This document shows positions 28,134 to 36,701 of a DNA stretch of 64,000 bases, piece by piece. A program made the translations under genes and the position numbers. A model generated the notes under the pieces. It was given only the letters and a program-made list of their open reading frames with translations, was not told the DNA's origin and ran no database searches. This DNA is from Cytophagales bacterium (GTDB taxonomy: Bacteria; Bacteroidota; Bacteroidia; Cytophagales; Cyclobacteriaceae), in contig JANYHI010000061.1 of the NCBI GenBank assembly GCA_025359125.1, positions 1 through 64,000 on the forward strand, given 5' to 3'. Numbering within the stretch: the first letter of the stretch is position 1; every line of letters starts with the position of its first letter.

Positions 28134-29527
28134 CTCTCAAATTCGATAATGTTTGTCAACCAACTGTTTCCTCTCTGTTTTAAAACCTTCGTTATCTCAA
28201 CTTCATTTTTTTGTAGTTCTCTTCGCAAAGAAGAAAGCAACCAGGGCTGGCGCAATTTATCTGAAGGCTTTTTATCTGGTCGGAAGAAAATATCTTTTGC
28301 TGAAAGTTGAAAAGGCGATGGAATAGCATCGGATAATTTTACTACCACTAATGGTACCGATAGCGGCAAATTTTTCAAAACTGTTTCAATTTCATTTATA
28401 GGCGTTAACGAAGAGGCACACACAAAAGCAGCTTTACTATAGTTTATAAAAGCCGTTGGGTTCTGCTGGTTTTGCCAGACGGCCGCTGTGATCTGAAATA
28501 ATTCATTCTTCTTCTCACTCAATACCTGGAGCCTGGGCACTTCTTGATCTTGCGGCATTTTAACTTCATAACCATTGTGCAGTAAAGCCTCAAACAAGTT
28601 TCGCACTTTGTCTTTGTACACATTCAGTAACTCTAATTCAAACGCACCACCTTGTAAATTGAAACCATGAAAGAAGCTCGCGTAAAAATAAAGATGCGAA
28701 GCATATGGATCTTTTGTTTCCGGAATGCGCACCACGAGCTGCCCGCTCTTCGCATAAATTTTCCAAACAATACGTTGAATGTTATCTCCCGCTTCAAATT
28801 CTTTATAATTAATATGCTCACCCTCCACACGCTTGGGTATTTCGATGCGGTGCTTTTGTTCTTCAGTCGAGTTTGGATTTGCTTTTATCTTTTGATTAGC
28901 TTCTGGAAGAGGTAGGGTAAAGAGTTGTTGCGCATACGGCACAGAACATGGTAAAGAGACAAGGCCCAACATATCACAAAAAGAGATAATGATCTTTTCT
29001 ACATCATAAATTCCGCGATCGTGCAAAAACGTTTGGCTCGTTCCTTTAATTCCCTGCCGCCACCAATGCCGCGGTGTTGGTACATTGCTATCTAAGATTA
29101 TTTTATCTGACAGTCTTTTTTCAGAAAAAAGTAATCGCGCTTGAATTGTGCCTAAAAGTGGTCTTATCGCGTTACCCGAAACCATTACCGATAATGGCAC
29201 CCAGCCAGCCTCCGCTTTTTGTCCATCGCCAAACTTAGCCTGAACGGATATTACTTTATTTTTAAAGCTGTTATAAAAGTAAGCCCAGGATAGAATTGCG
29301 GAAAACAAACTAATGACTACTAAACCAACAAGTGTCCATTTAACGAACTGAAGAAAAAGTTTCATCACCAACCAAAGATTAGAATCGTCTTGGCCGTATT
29401 CATTACTTAGCCAAAAGCCGATGCCCCACAAAACAGGAAGGGACAAAATTAATTGCCAGCGGATGCCAGCCAATTTAGACCAATATGTTGATGCTTTAAT
29501 TAAAGAAGAAAGCGAAACCGAACTCAT
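28130..29527 (-). CDS. DUF58 domain protein
   Basis: 465 residues with two N-terminal membrane segments (about 22-42 and 58-85) and a C-terminal DUF58 domain, recognised by the EFEAGDNIQRIVWKIYAKS block around 255-275. DUF58 proteins have a vWA-like fold and are the usual partners of MoxR ATPases. It is the first gene of the operon and overlaps the transglutaminase by 4 nt. The promoter must lie in the 153-bp spacer before the divergent SDR gene. Biological role is not established. Confidence 0.88.
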   Translation of the reverse strand: MSSVSLSSLIKASTYWSKLAGIRWQLILSLPVLWGIGFWLSNEYGQDDSNLWLVMKLFLQFVKWTLVGLVVISLFSAILSWAYFYNSFKNKVISVQAKFGDGQKAEAGWVPLSVMVSGNAIRPLLGTIQARLLFSEKRLSDKIILDSNVPTPRHWWRQGIKGTSQTFLHDRGIYDVEKIIISFCDMLGLVSLPCSVPYAQQLFTLPLPEANQKIKANPNSTEEQKHRIEIPKRVEGEHINYKEFEAGDNIQRIVWKIYAKSGQLVVRIPETKDPYASHLYFYASFFHGFNLQGGAFELELLNVYKDKVRNLFEALLHNGYEVKMPQDQEVPRLQVLSEKKNELFQITAAVWQNQQNPTAFINYSKAAFVCASSLTPINEIETVLKNLPLSVPLVVVKLSDAIPSPFQLSAKDIFFRPDKKPSDKLRQPWLLSSLRRELQKNEVEITKVLKQRGNSWLTNIIEFER

Positions 29528-29680
29528 TCAAATTAAACAAAGGTGATAACTCCAATCCCGAAAGTACTAAAAAATACATGCTGAATGGAAACGTTGGAAA
29601 AAGGATTTTAGTTGATCTGCAAACAAACTTAGTTACGCAGTCGCATGAAAATAGTTAAATTGCATTTCTAAAATTTACCT

Positions 29681-30379
29681 ATGAAAACAGCATTGATTAC
29701 GGGCGGAACTAAGGGAATTGGTTTAGGAATAGCTGAGCTTTTGATAATGAATGGATGGCATGTTTGTATTACCGGAAGAAAAGCCGAGCAAGTAAAAGAA
29801 GCAGAAGCCAAATTGAATACAATTAAAAACAATAGCACTTTAGGATATGTTGCAGATGTAACAGATTTTGCTCAGCAACAAAAGGCTGTTGCCACCACCA
29901 TTCAAAAATTTGGGCAACTGGACGCTTTAATCGCTAACGCAGGCATAGGTAATTTTAATTCAGTAGAGAAACTTACCCATGAGCAGTGGCACGAAACTAT
30001 CAACACTAACCTCACGGGAGTTTTTTATAGTGTACAAGCTTGTGTTGAAGCTTTAAAGAAAACGAACGGTTACATCATTACTATAGGAAGTTTAGCGGGT
30101 GCTAATTTTTTTGCAGGCGGTGCGGCTTATAATGCTAGCAAGTTTGGCCTGCTAGGCTTTTCGCAAGCCATCATGTTAGATTTGCGCCAGTTCGAAATTA
30201 AAGTTAGTACCATTATGCCGGGGTCGGTTGCTACAGAGTTTAATAATCATGTGCCTAACGAAAGTGACGCCTGGAAAATCCAACCTGAAGATATTGGACA
30301 GTTGGTTCTAGATCTATTAAACATGAATCCACGAACACTTCCAAGTAGAATAGAGGTGAGACCATCTATGCCAAAATAA
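29681..30379 (+). CDS. Short-chain dehydrogenase/reductase
   Basis: Classical SDR of 232 residues. It has the NADP(H)-binding TGGTKGIGLG at 7-16, NAGIG (about 86), the catalytic Ser in TIGSLAG and the Tyr/Lys pair in AAYNASKFGLLG. The reaction is reversible oxidation of an alcohol or reduction of a ketone; substrate not predictable. Single gene, divergent from the DUF58 operon, followed by a hairpin terminator. Confidence 0.9.
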   Translation: MKTALITGGTKGIGLGIAELLIMNGWHVCITGRKAEQVKEAEAKLNTIKNNSTLGYVADVTDFAQQQKAVATTIQKFGQLDALIANAGIGNFNSVEKLTHEQWHETINTNLTGVFYSVQACVEALKKTNGYIITIGSLAGANFFAGGAAYNASKFGLLGFSQAIMLDLRQFEIKVSTIMPGSVATEFNNHVPNESDAWKIQPEDIGQLVLDLLNMNPRTLPSRIEVRPSMPK

Positions 30380-30391
30380 TTATTTCTATTT

Positions 30392-30421
30392 GCTCCAACA
30401 TAAATGTCGGGGCTATTTTTT
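30392..30421 (+). terminator. Terminator after SDR gene
   Basis: GCTCCAACA (30392-30400) pairs with TGTCGGGGC (30405-30413) with one mismatch and one G-U pair, tetraloop TAAA, followed by TATTTTTTT. Confidence 0.7.
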
Positions 30422-30516
30422 TCTAACGTATAATCTGGGTTTACATCCGGTTTATACACCAATCTCGAGCAAATGCTAGAGCATGTACCGGCAGCTGATC
30501 TGCTAATGCTTGTAGA

Positions 30517-31653
30517 CTACGCAAGACGAAGAGAAGTATTGGCCCCCACCGAAAGTGTTGAATTGATAGCTGTGCGATATTTGTTAATCACTACTTTCTC
30601 ACTGAATTCTAATTCCATTTTTTTTCTGCCATTGGCGCCCATCTCAAATCTTTTCTCCTCTGGTAGATTAATCATTTTAATCATTTTATCAGCCAAGTCG
30701 GTTGCACTCTTTAGCTCACATAAAAAACCATTGTACTCATCTTTAACAACCTGATTGCACCCTGCTACATTAGTTGCAACAATAGGTTTTGCCAAGGCTG
30801 CCGCTTCCATTAACGATCGGGGCGAACCTTCTCTGTATGATGGTAGCACCACACAATCGGCAGCATTAATATAGGGGATAACATTTTCTGTCTTTCCTAG
30901 ATATTCCAGTAAGCCTGCATTTCTCCATCCTGAAATAGTTTTTTCCGGAATACCACTTCTATGTAAAGGATCTGTACCTCCTAATAATTGAAAGCGAACG
31001 TTAATTCCTTTACTCTGTAGTATTCGAATTGCGTCTACAAATTCCACAATTCCTTTATCATAAATAACTCTGGATATCATTAAAAAAGTAAACACCTCAT
31101 TGGTTTTAGGTGGCTCTGGCTTGAACAGCGAAACGTTAATTCCAGAACCCGGAAGGATTTCACAAGCTTCTGGAGCTACTAACCTATTATCCAAGAAAAG
31201 CTGAAGATCTTCCTGATTTTGAAAAAAAACTTTTAGTGCATGCCGAAAAGAAAATTTATAAAGCTTTTTGGCGATCAATGCTATAATACCTCCTTTCAAA
31301 AACACAGTACCCAACCCACAAACATTATTTATAACTGGAATACCTAGGGTTGCAGCCGCGAGCGTACCGTAAATATTAGGCTTGATCGTAAAATGTAAAA
31401 TCATATCAGGTTTTACTTTTTTATAGATCGACCGTAGCTCCATAATAAGTCCAAAATCTTTTATCGGGTTGGCTCCGCGACTATCCATTTTTAAATCGTG
31501 ATGGTGACAGCCTATTGAAATTAGTTTCTCTGTAAAGGGATCAATCGGGGCTATTGTATGAATCTCATGCCCATTTCCCATTAGTGCTTTTATAAGCCCC
31601 ATCCTGAAGTTGTAAATATTCCAGGATGTGTTAAGTACCACCGCTATTCTCAT
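30517..31653 (-). CDS. Family 4 glycosyltransferase
   Basis: GT-B retaining glycosyltransferase of 378 residues. The N-terminal acceptor domain has ILHFTIKPNIYGTLAAATLG and VINNVCGLGT. The C-terminal GT4 domain has the E-x7-E type block near VLPSYREGSPRSLMEAAALA. This sequence type is typical of polysaccharide or O-antigen transferases acting on undecaprenyl-linked sugars (PglA/WbpX-like), not of BshA. It stands alone with no other capsule genes in reach, which is unusual; the acceptor is unknown. Confidence 0.85.
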   Translation of the reverse strand: MRIAVVLNTSWNIYNFRMGLIKALMGNGHEIHTIAPIDPFTEKLISIGCHHHDLKMDSRGANPIKDFGLIMELRSIYKKVKPDMILHFTIKPNIYGTLAAATLGIPVINNVCGLGTVFLKGGIIALIAKKLYKFSFRHALKVFFQNQEDLQLFLDNRLVAPEACEILPGSGINVSLFKPEPPKTNEVFTFLMISRVIYDKGIVEFVDAIRILQSKGINVRFQLLGGTDPLHRSGIPEKTISGWRNAGLLEYLGKTENVIPYINAADCVVLPSYREGSPRSLMEAAALAKPIVATNVAGCNQVVKDEYNGFLCELKSATDLADKMIKMINLPEEKRFEMGANGRKKMELEFSEKVVINKYRTAINSTLSVGANTSLRLA

Positions 31654-31813
31654 AATGCCAAAGTCATTTACTTTTCACCACCTATTACAAAAGGCACTCC
31701 ACCTAGCTTTTTAGGTCAGAAACAGAGTGTGTCCTTTTGAATTATCTAAAAAGGGGAAAATAAATTCCCAATTAGAAGCTTAGTGACCGGAATTTTTAGC
31801 AAATAGGAGATGG

Positions 31814-32989
31814 TTATTCTATAAAAAGAACCAGCCCCTTCAAATATTCGCCCTCTGGGTGAAACATTGAGACAGGGTGATCGGAAGGTTGTGACAAATG
31901 ATGAAGTACTTTTATTATTCTTCCTGCCTGAATGGCGGAGGAAACTACGGTATCATAAAAAAGCTGTCGATCTACTACTTGCGAACAAGAGAAAGTAAAA
32001 ATAATTCCTCCTGGTTTAATGATTCGCATGGCCTCTGCATTTAGTCGTTGATAGCCTTTCATTGCCTGATGACGAGCCTCTTTGTGTTTGGCAAAAGCCG
32101 GGGGATCTAAAATGATGAGATCATAAACTCCTTTTTTATCTTTTATAAAATCAAATGTATCTGCGGTAATGGATTCATTTTTTATAGCGTCAAATCCATT
32201 GAGCACAATATTTTTACGAGTCGTCTCTACCGCGCGTTCAGAAGAGTCTACCGAATCAACTTGTTCAGCACCGCCTTGCAACGCATAAACTGAAAATCCA
32301 CCTGTGTAACAAAAAGTATTTAACACTTTTTTACTTTGAGCCATCTCACCTACTAGTCTTCTATTTTCGCGCTGATCTAAAAAAAATCCTGTTTTTTGCC
32401 CCTCCTCCCAATCTACCAAAAACTTATTTCCATGCTCTAATATGGTGTGTGGCACAGCTGCCATTCCATACAAATATTCATTTTGAGAATCTACCGTAAG
32501 TGTAGACTGACTTTTGTAGTAAACCGCATCCAGTGTTGACCCCAATGTTTCAACCAATGCCGCTGCAATTAATTGGCGATCATTATGCATACCAATAGAG
32601 TGTGCCTGCATTACCGCCACATTTTGATACAAGTCAACGATCAATCCGGGTAAGCCATCGCCTTCGCCATGCACGAGCCTGAATGAATTGGTATATGTCG
32701 AGAGTACTCGTGTTTCCTTTCGCTGCCGAAAAGCTGTTTTCAGTTTTGCTGAGTACAAATTCTCATTCGGAGCTTCAGATGAAAACGAAACAACCCGAAC
32801 CGTTATAGTTCCCTTCTGATAATGACCGTAACCAAGAATTTTTTTTGAGGCGTTTTGTACTGCAACCCAATCCCCTTCTTTTGGAGAGCCCTGAATGCTT
32901 TCTATCCCTCCTGAAAATATCCAAGGATGAAATCGCTTGATCGAATGATCTCTTCCTTGTTTTAAGGTTACCGTACCTTGAATTGTCAT
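31814..32989 (-). CDS. Class I rRNA methyltransferase, RlmI/RlmK-like
   Basis: 391 residues. An N-terminal PUA-like RNA-binding domain (about 1-75, FHPWIFSGGIESI) is followed by the EEHI-like linker and a Rossmann methyltransferase with NTFCYTGGFSVYA and the LDPPAFAKHKEAR catalytic motif. RlmI-type enzymes make 5-methylcytosine in 23S rRNA, but this family usually has a Cys near the DPP motif and conserved position should be checked. It overlaps the upstream DUF6265-like gene by 4 nt. The spacer downstream (31654-31813) holds nothing I can name. Confidence 0.88.
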   Translation of the reverse strand: MTIQGTVTLKQGRDHSIKRFHPWIFSGGIESIQGSPKEGDWVAVQNASKKILGYGHYQKGTITVRVVSFSSEAPNENLYSAKLKTAFRQRKETRVLSTYTNSFRLVHGEGDGLPGLIVDLYQNVAVMQAHSIGMHNDRQLIAAALVETLGSTLDAVYYKSQSTLTVDSQNEYLYGMAAVPHTILEHGNKFLVDWEEGQKTGFFLDQRENRRLVGEMAQSKKVLNTFCYTGGFSVYALQGGAEQVDSVDSSERAVETTRKNIVLNGFDAIKNESITADTFDFIKDKKGVYDLIILDPPAFAKHKEARHQAMKGYQRLNAEAMRIIKPGGIIFTFSCSQVVDRQLFYDTVVSSAIQAGRIIKVLHHLSQPSDHPVSMFHPEGEYLKGLVLFIE

Positions 32990-33420
32990 TTGGTTTTTTG
33001 AAAAGTGTAAGTGATTATTTTTTTATCATCTTGAATAGAAGCTTCTAGATGCGTGTTGTCAATTAATTTGTAGATGATTTTTTTAGGAAAATCGTGTGCC
33101 TGATTTTCAGCCATAAATTCGGTATTCGAAAATGATGTTATTTTAAAATAGACCTCTCCATTATTCTCCGCAACTTCGGGCACATAGAAAAAGCTGTCTT
33201 CCTTTTTTACTAATCTTATCTTTTCCAGATAGATCCTTTGTGCTTTTGAATCGATCTGGTAAGAACTGCCTTTTAAAGACGAGCCTTCAATTTGCCAATC
33301 TTCAAAAATATTTTTATCAGCCTGTTTCCAACTACCTATTAACCAACCAAACTCGCTCACCTGAGCCTGAGTAGAAAAATTGATAGTGAAGACAACTGCC
33401 AATAGCCAATATTTTTTCAT
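32986..33420 (-). CDS. Small exported DUF6265-like protein
   Basis: 144 residues from the ATG at 33420, which starts a clear signal peptide (MKKYWLLAVVFTINFSTQAQ); the open frame runs on to 33534. The mature part begins FGWLIGSWK and contains ENQAHDFPKKIIYKL, the pattern of DUF6265 lipocalin-like small barrels common in Bacteroidota. No catalytic residues are known. It is coupled by a 4-nt overlap to the rRNA methyltransferase, probably for convenience of expression and not for a shared function. The 277-bp spacer to the HtrA gene shows only low-complexity AT-rich DNA. Confidence 0.75.
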   Translation of the reverse strand: MKKYWLLAVVFTINFSTQAQVSEFGWLIGSWKQADKNIFEDWQIEGSSLKGSSYQIDSKAQRIYLEKIRLVKKEDSFFYVPEVAENNGEVYFKITSFSNTEFMAENQAHDFPKKIIYKLIDNTHLEASIQDDKKIITYTFQKTK

Positions 33421-33697
33421 TTTTACCTTTTGACAAAAAGTAAAGTTAGTTAATATATTTAGTCGGCTAATTTTTGCGTTTATGCCATTTATTATTCCTC
33501 TGTCTTTTTTAATTGGTGAATAAAAGAATCGCAAATGGGTTAAGAGTAACCATAAACCTTTTTAAAAGTGTTAACGTTGTTAAGCTATCGAAAAGAAAAG
33601 TGAGCAAGAATCTGTGTAGAAAAAATCTTAAATTTTTTAAAACTTTTTTTTGGACGGGTTCATCAAATCCTTCGCAAAAACTAAAATTATTTGATTT

Positions 33698-35206
33698 ATG
33701 AAAAAATTCGGTTCCTTAATTTTGGCCGCAGTACTAGGCAGCGTAATCACATTAGTTGGTAATCGGTATGTAGCTGATGATGCTAGCCAACAAGTTAAAA
33801 TTGAACACATAAATGGCACCCCCATTGCACAAGTGGCCTATCGCTTAAATGAAAAGGGTGAAGCCGTTGCACTTGATTTTACAGGCACAGCTGAAAAAGT
33901 TACTCAAGCAGTAGTTCACATCAAGTCATCGCAGAGCGGAGAAAAAATTGAGCGAGAAAGAAATTCAAATGACCCTCTTCAATTTTTCTTTGGTCCTAAT
34001 GGCCCCGTTGAAAAAGGCCCTTCACAAAGCACTGGTTCGGGGGTAATAGTAAATACCGATGGCTATATAGTAACCAATAATCACGTGGTAAAAGATGCTG
34101 ATGCTGTAGAGGTTACGCTTAGCGATAATCGCTCTTTCAAAGCAGAAGTAATTGGCACCGATCCGGACACTGACCTTGCAGTAATAAAAGTAAATCAGAA
34201 AAATCTTCCTTTCCTTTCTTTTGTAGATTCAGATAAAGCCAGAGTAGGCGAATGGGTTTTAGCTGTTGGAAATCCTTTTAATCTTAATTCAACTGTTACA
34301 GCAGGAATCATCAGCGCCAAAGGAAGAAATATTAATATTATCAATTCCAATAACCCATCACACAATGGGCAACAACCCAGCAGTGCCATTGAGTCGTTCA
34401 TTCAAACTGATGCCGCCATTAATCCTGGTAACAGCGGTGGAGCATTGGTAAACTTAGAAGGTGGACTGCTCGGCATTAACACTGCCATTGCAAGCCCCAC
34501 CGGATCTTATTCGGGCTACGGATTTGCTGTGCCTTCCGACATCGTCAGCAAAGTGGTAGAAGACCTATTAGCATTCGGAACCGTTCAGCGTGGCTGGTTA
34601 GGTGTGCAGGTACTAAGTTTAAATAGCGATGTTAAAAGAGAATTTGACCTTTCGGTGAATGAGGGTGCCTATGTTTCAGGCTTTGCCGAAGACAGACTAA
34701 GTGCCGCTAAAGATGCAGGCGTGAAAGAAGGAGATGTGGTAGTTAAAATAGATGAAACACCGATTAAGACTAGCAGCGGATTGATTGAATATATTGGAAG
34801 AAAGCGACCCGGAGATAAGGTGTCTATAACAATTGATAGAAAGGGGGAAATTATTGTTATTCCTGTGACGTTAAAAAATAAAGATGGGAAAGTCGGCACG
34901 GTGAAGAGAGAAGAAAAAGATGCCGTTAGTTCTTTAGGTATTTCATTGGAAGACTTAGAAGCGAAAGACTTAAAAAAATTAGATCTCGAAAATGGTATAA
35001 AAGTAAAATCGCTGGAAGGCGGTAAAATTGAAAAGTATACTGATATGCGCGAGGGCTTCATCATTACACACATCGATAATAATGAGGTAAAGTCTGCTAA
35101 AGAAGTAAATCGTATCTTGAAATCAAAAAAGGCAGGGGAGCTGATTACATTCGCAGGTGTTTACCCCGGCTATCCTCGCGAGTATATATATGCATTAAGA
35201 ATGTAA
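33698..35206 (+). CDS. HtrA/Do-family serine protease
   Basis: Periplasmic protease-chaperone, 502 residues, with an N-terminal anchor or signal (about 1-22). The trypsin-like domain carries the full triad: His in TNNHVVKDAD, Asp in DPDTDLAVIK and Ser in NPGNSGGALV. Two PDZ domains follow (about 300-390 and 410-500), the first with GWLGVQV, for binding unfolded protein C-termini. Known role of the family: quality control of envelope proteins under heat or folding stress. A small 57-residue gene follows 20 nt later and shares its transcript up to a strong terminator. Confidence 0.95.
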   Translation: MKKFGSLILAAVLGSVITLVGNRYVADDASQQVKIEHINGTPIAQVAYRLNEKGEAVALDFTGTAEKVTQAVVHIKSSQSGEKIERERNSNDPLQFFFGPNGPVEKGPSQSTGSGVIVNTDGYIVTNNHVVKDADAVEVTLSDNRSFKAEVIGTDPDTDLAVIKVNQKNLPFLSFVDSDKARVGEWVLAVGNPFNLNSTVTAGIISAKGRNINIINSNNPSHNGQQPSSAIESFIQTDAAINPGNSGGALVNLEGGLLGINTAIASPTGSYSGYGFAVPSDIVSKVVEDLLAFGTVQRGWLGVQVLSLNSDVKREFDLSVNEGAYVSGFAEDRLSAAKDAGVKEGDVVVKIDETPIKTSSGLIEYIGRKRPGDKVSITIDRKGEIIVIPVTLKNKDGKVGTVKREEKDAVSSLGISLEDLEAKDLKKLDLENGIKVKSLEGGKIEKYTDMREGFIITHIDNNEVKSAKEVNRILKSKKAGELITFAGVYPGYPREYIYALRM

Positions 35207-35226
35207 ACTAAACCAGCTTAATTATT

Positions 35227-35400
35227 ATGAGAAGGTTATTTAAAAAAGGCGAACGTGTTCGCAGTAAGTTAGACGGCAAAGTGATGGAGGTATTGAAGTA
35301 CATCAAAAAGAATTGGATTCAGGTTAAGTCGTTTGATCTCGAATCGAAAGAGGTGCGAACGGCAAAAATAAAGGAAGATAAGCTGAGTAAAGCAGCATAG
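35227..35400 (+). CDS. Conserved-looking 57-residue protein
   Basis: Short gene from ATG 35227 to TAG 35400, 20 nt after the HtrA stop and just before a terminator. The protein begins MRRLFKKGERVRSKLDGKVM and continues with a basic, beta-rich sequence (VLKYIKKNWIQVKSFDLE). The pattern FKKGERVRSKLDGKVMEV resembles a small SH3-like barrel of the kind seen in DUF2158-type proteins, but I do not assign a family. The terminator directly after it supports it being a real last gene of the htrA transcript. Confidence 0.7.
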   Translation: MRRLFKKGERVRSKLDGKVMEVLKYIKKNWIQVKSFDLESKEVRTAKIKEDKLSKAA

Positions 35401-35402
35401 CC

Positions 35403-35435
35403 AAAGCCCTGACGAAACTGTCGGGGCTTTTTATT
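35403..35435 (+). terminator. Terminator after htrA and the 57-residue gene
   Basis: AAAGCCCTGAC (35403-35413) pairs with GTCGGGGCTTT (35420-35430), 11 bp with one G-U pair and a 6-nt loop, followed by TTATTTTAT. It also sits at the end of the convergent MFS gene. Confidence 0.88.
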
Positions 35436-35440
35436 TTATA

Positions 35441-36634
35441 TCAAAATTTACTTCGAAGAAGTGGCCGTAAAGAAATCAAACCTACCAATGGGCCTAACGA
35501 TAGCAATGCAAAAGCAACTTCCTTATTTTCTAATATGTTCAATAAATACGAGGTGATTTGAATGCTGGCGATTGTTAGCGCAAACCCAATGCACGTAACA
35601 ATTGTGATGGCCGTTCCTTTATTTTCTGGAGGAGCTATTTGCACTACTAAAGTTGAAAACTGCGGTGAGTCTGCAATAACTAATAGGCCCCAACACATCA
35701 TTAACAAATAGAAAACGGGAACAGGAAACTGATTTGCATAAAGAGAGAGAATGCAGCAGACACCACTACCAAGCAAAGCGATAAACGCTACACGCACACT
35801 TCCAATTTTCCGCGAAAGATAACCGCCTACTACACAGCCTAAGCTGCCAATAGCAATTATACTAAACGCTAACATGCTGATGTTTGAAGCTAACGGATGA
35901 TGATCATTAAAACTCAACAGAATAATTGGAACAAAACTCCAGAAGGTATAGAGCTCCCACATGTGTCCAAAATATCCGAAGGCTACAGAACGAAAATTAG
36001 CAGTTTTAAAAACACTCAGAATATTAGAAATCCGAAATTGACTTCCCTGCATTCGATAAGGTCCATCGCCTACAAAAAATAAAATGAGTAATGCGCCAAT
36101 CAAAGCAAAAGCAGATGCAAAAAGTAGAATTTGCTGCCACTCTAGTTTAATAAGATTAGATTTCAATAAATGAGGAAAGGCCGTTCCACAAACAAGCGCT
36201 CCGACTAAATATCCCAACGCTTTACCCAAATCTTTATCAAACCAATCGGCTGCAATTTTCATTCCTACCGGGTAAATGCCTGCCAGAAAAAAGCCCGTCA
36301 AAAAACGTAATGCATATAATCCAGATAAGTTGGTTGTAGAAAGTAGAATAAGGGCATTCGAAGTGGCTGCAATTAACGAAGAGAAAAAGAAAATTTTGGA
36401 AGGAGAATACCGATCGGCAATCGAAAGAATTGCAAATACTAAAGTGCCTGTGATAAATCCGAACTGGATAACCGAAGTTAAATTACCAACCGCATTTACA
36501 TCTGCCTTTTGTAAAATATCGGGAATTATTGGATTCACCACAAACCATAAAGAAGTTCCAGCAAACTGAGACAACACAATCAGCGGAAGTATGTAAAACG
36601 GTCTTTTCACAAACTTGAAGATACTTAAAGACAT
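35441..36634 (-). CDS. MFS transporter
   Basis: 397 residues with twelve hydrophobic segments and the MFS loop patterns ADRYSPSKI after TM2 and GGYLSRKIGSVR after TM8. Inner-membrane secondary transporter; substrate not predictable from sequence. It is convergent with htrA and divergent from ispH with only about 40 bp between starts. Confidence 0.88.
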   Translation of the reverse strand: MSLSIFKFVKRPFYILPLIVLSQFAGTSLWFVVNPIIPDILQKADVNAVGNLTSVIQFGFITGTLVFAILSIADRYSPSKIFFFSSLIAATSNALILLSTTNLSGLYALRFLTGFFLAGIYPVGMKIAADWFDKDLGKALGYLVGALVCGTAFPHLLKSNLIKLEWQQILLFASAFALIGALLILFFVGDGPYRMQGSQFRISNILSVFKTANFRSVAFGYFGHMWELYTFWSFVPIILLSFNDHHPLASNISMLAFSIIAIGSLGCVVGGYLSRKIGSVRVAFIALLGSGVCCILSLYANQFPVPVFYLLMMCWGLLVIADSPQFSTLVVQIAPPENKGTAITIVTCIGFALTIASIQITSYLLNILENKEVAFALLSLGPLVGLISLRPLLRSKF

Positions 36635-36673
36635 AAAATAATAAGCGAAGTAACTCGATATATTATTTCTAAG

Positions 36674-36701
36674 TTGATCTTAAACAATTCTGTTACTTTT
36701 G
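36674..36701 (+). promoter_or_regulatory. Bacteroidota promoter overlapping the ispH start region
   Basis: TTG (36674-36676) and an exact TAnnTTTG match, TACTTTTG (36694-36701), are separated by 17 nt, within the 17-23 nt reported for Flavobacterium promoters. Transcription would start near 36705-36710, downstream of the TTG codon otherwise taken as the ispH start. Confidence 0.6.

Noticed and set aside
23884-29527. A defence island around the toxin-antitoxin pair
   Set aside because: The neighbours are a TPR protein and the common MoxR operon; no nuclease, helicase, restriction or CRISPR gene is present.
30517-31653. Glycosyltransferase as bacillithiol synthase BshA
   Set aside because: Tempting because of YpdA and DinB, but the N-terminal motifs (HFTIKPNIYG, NNVCGLG) are of the polysaccharide GT4 type.
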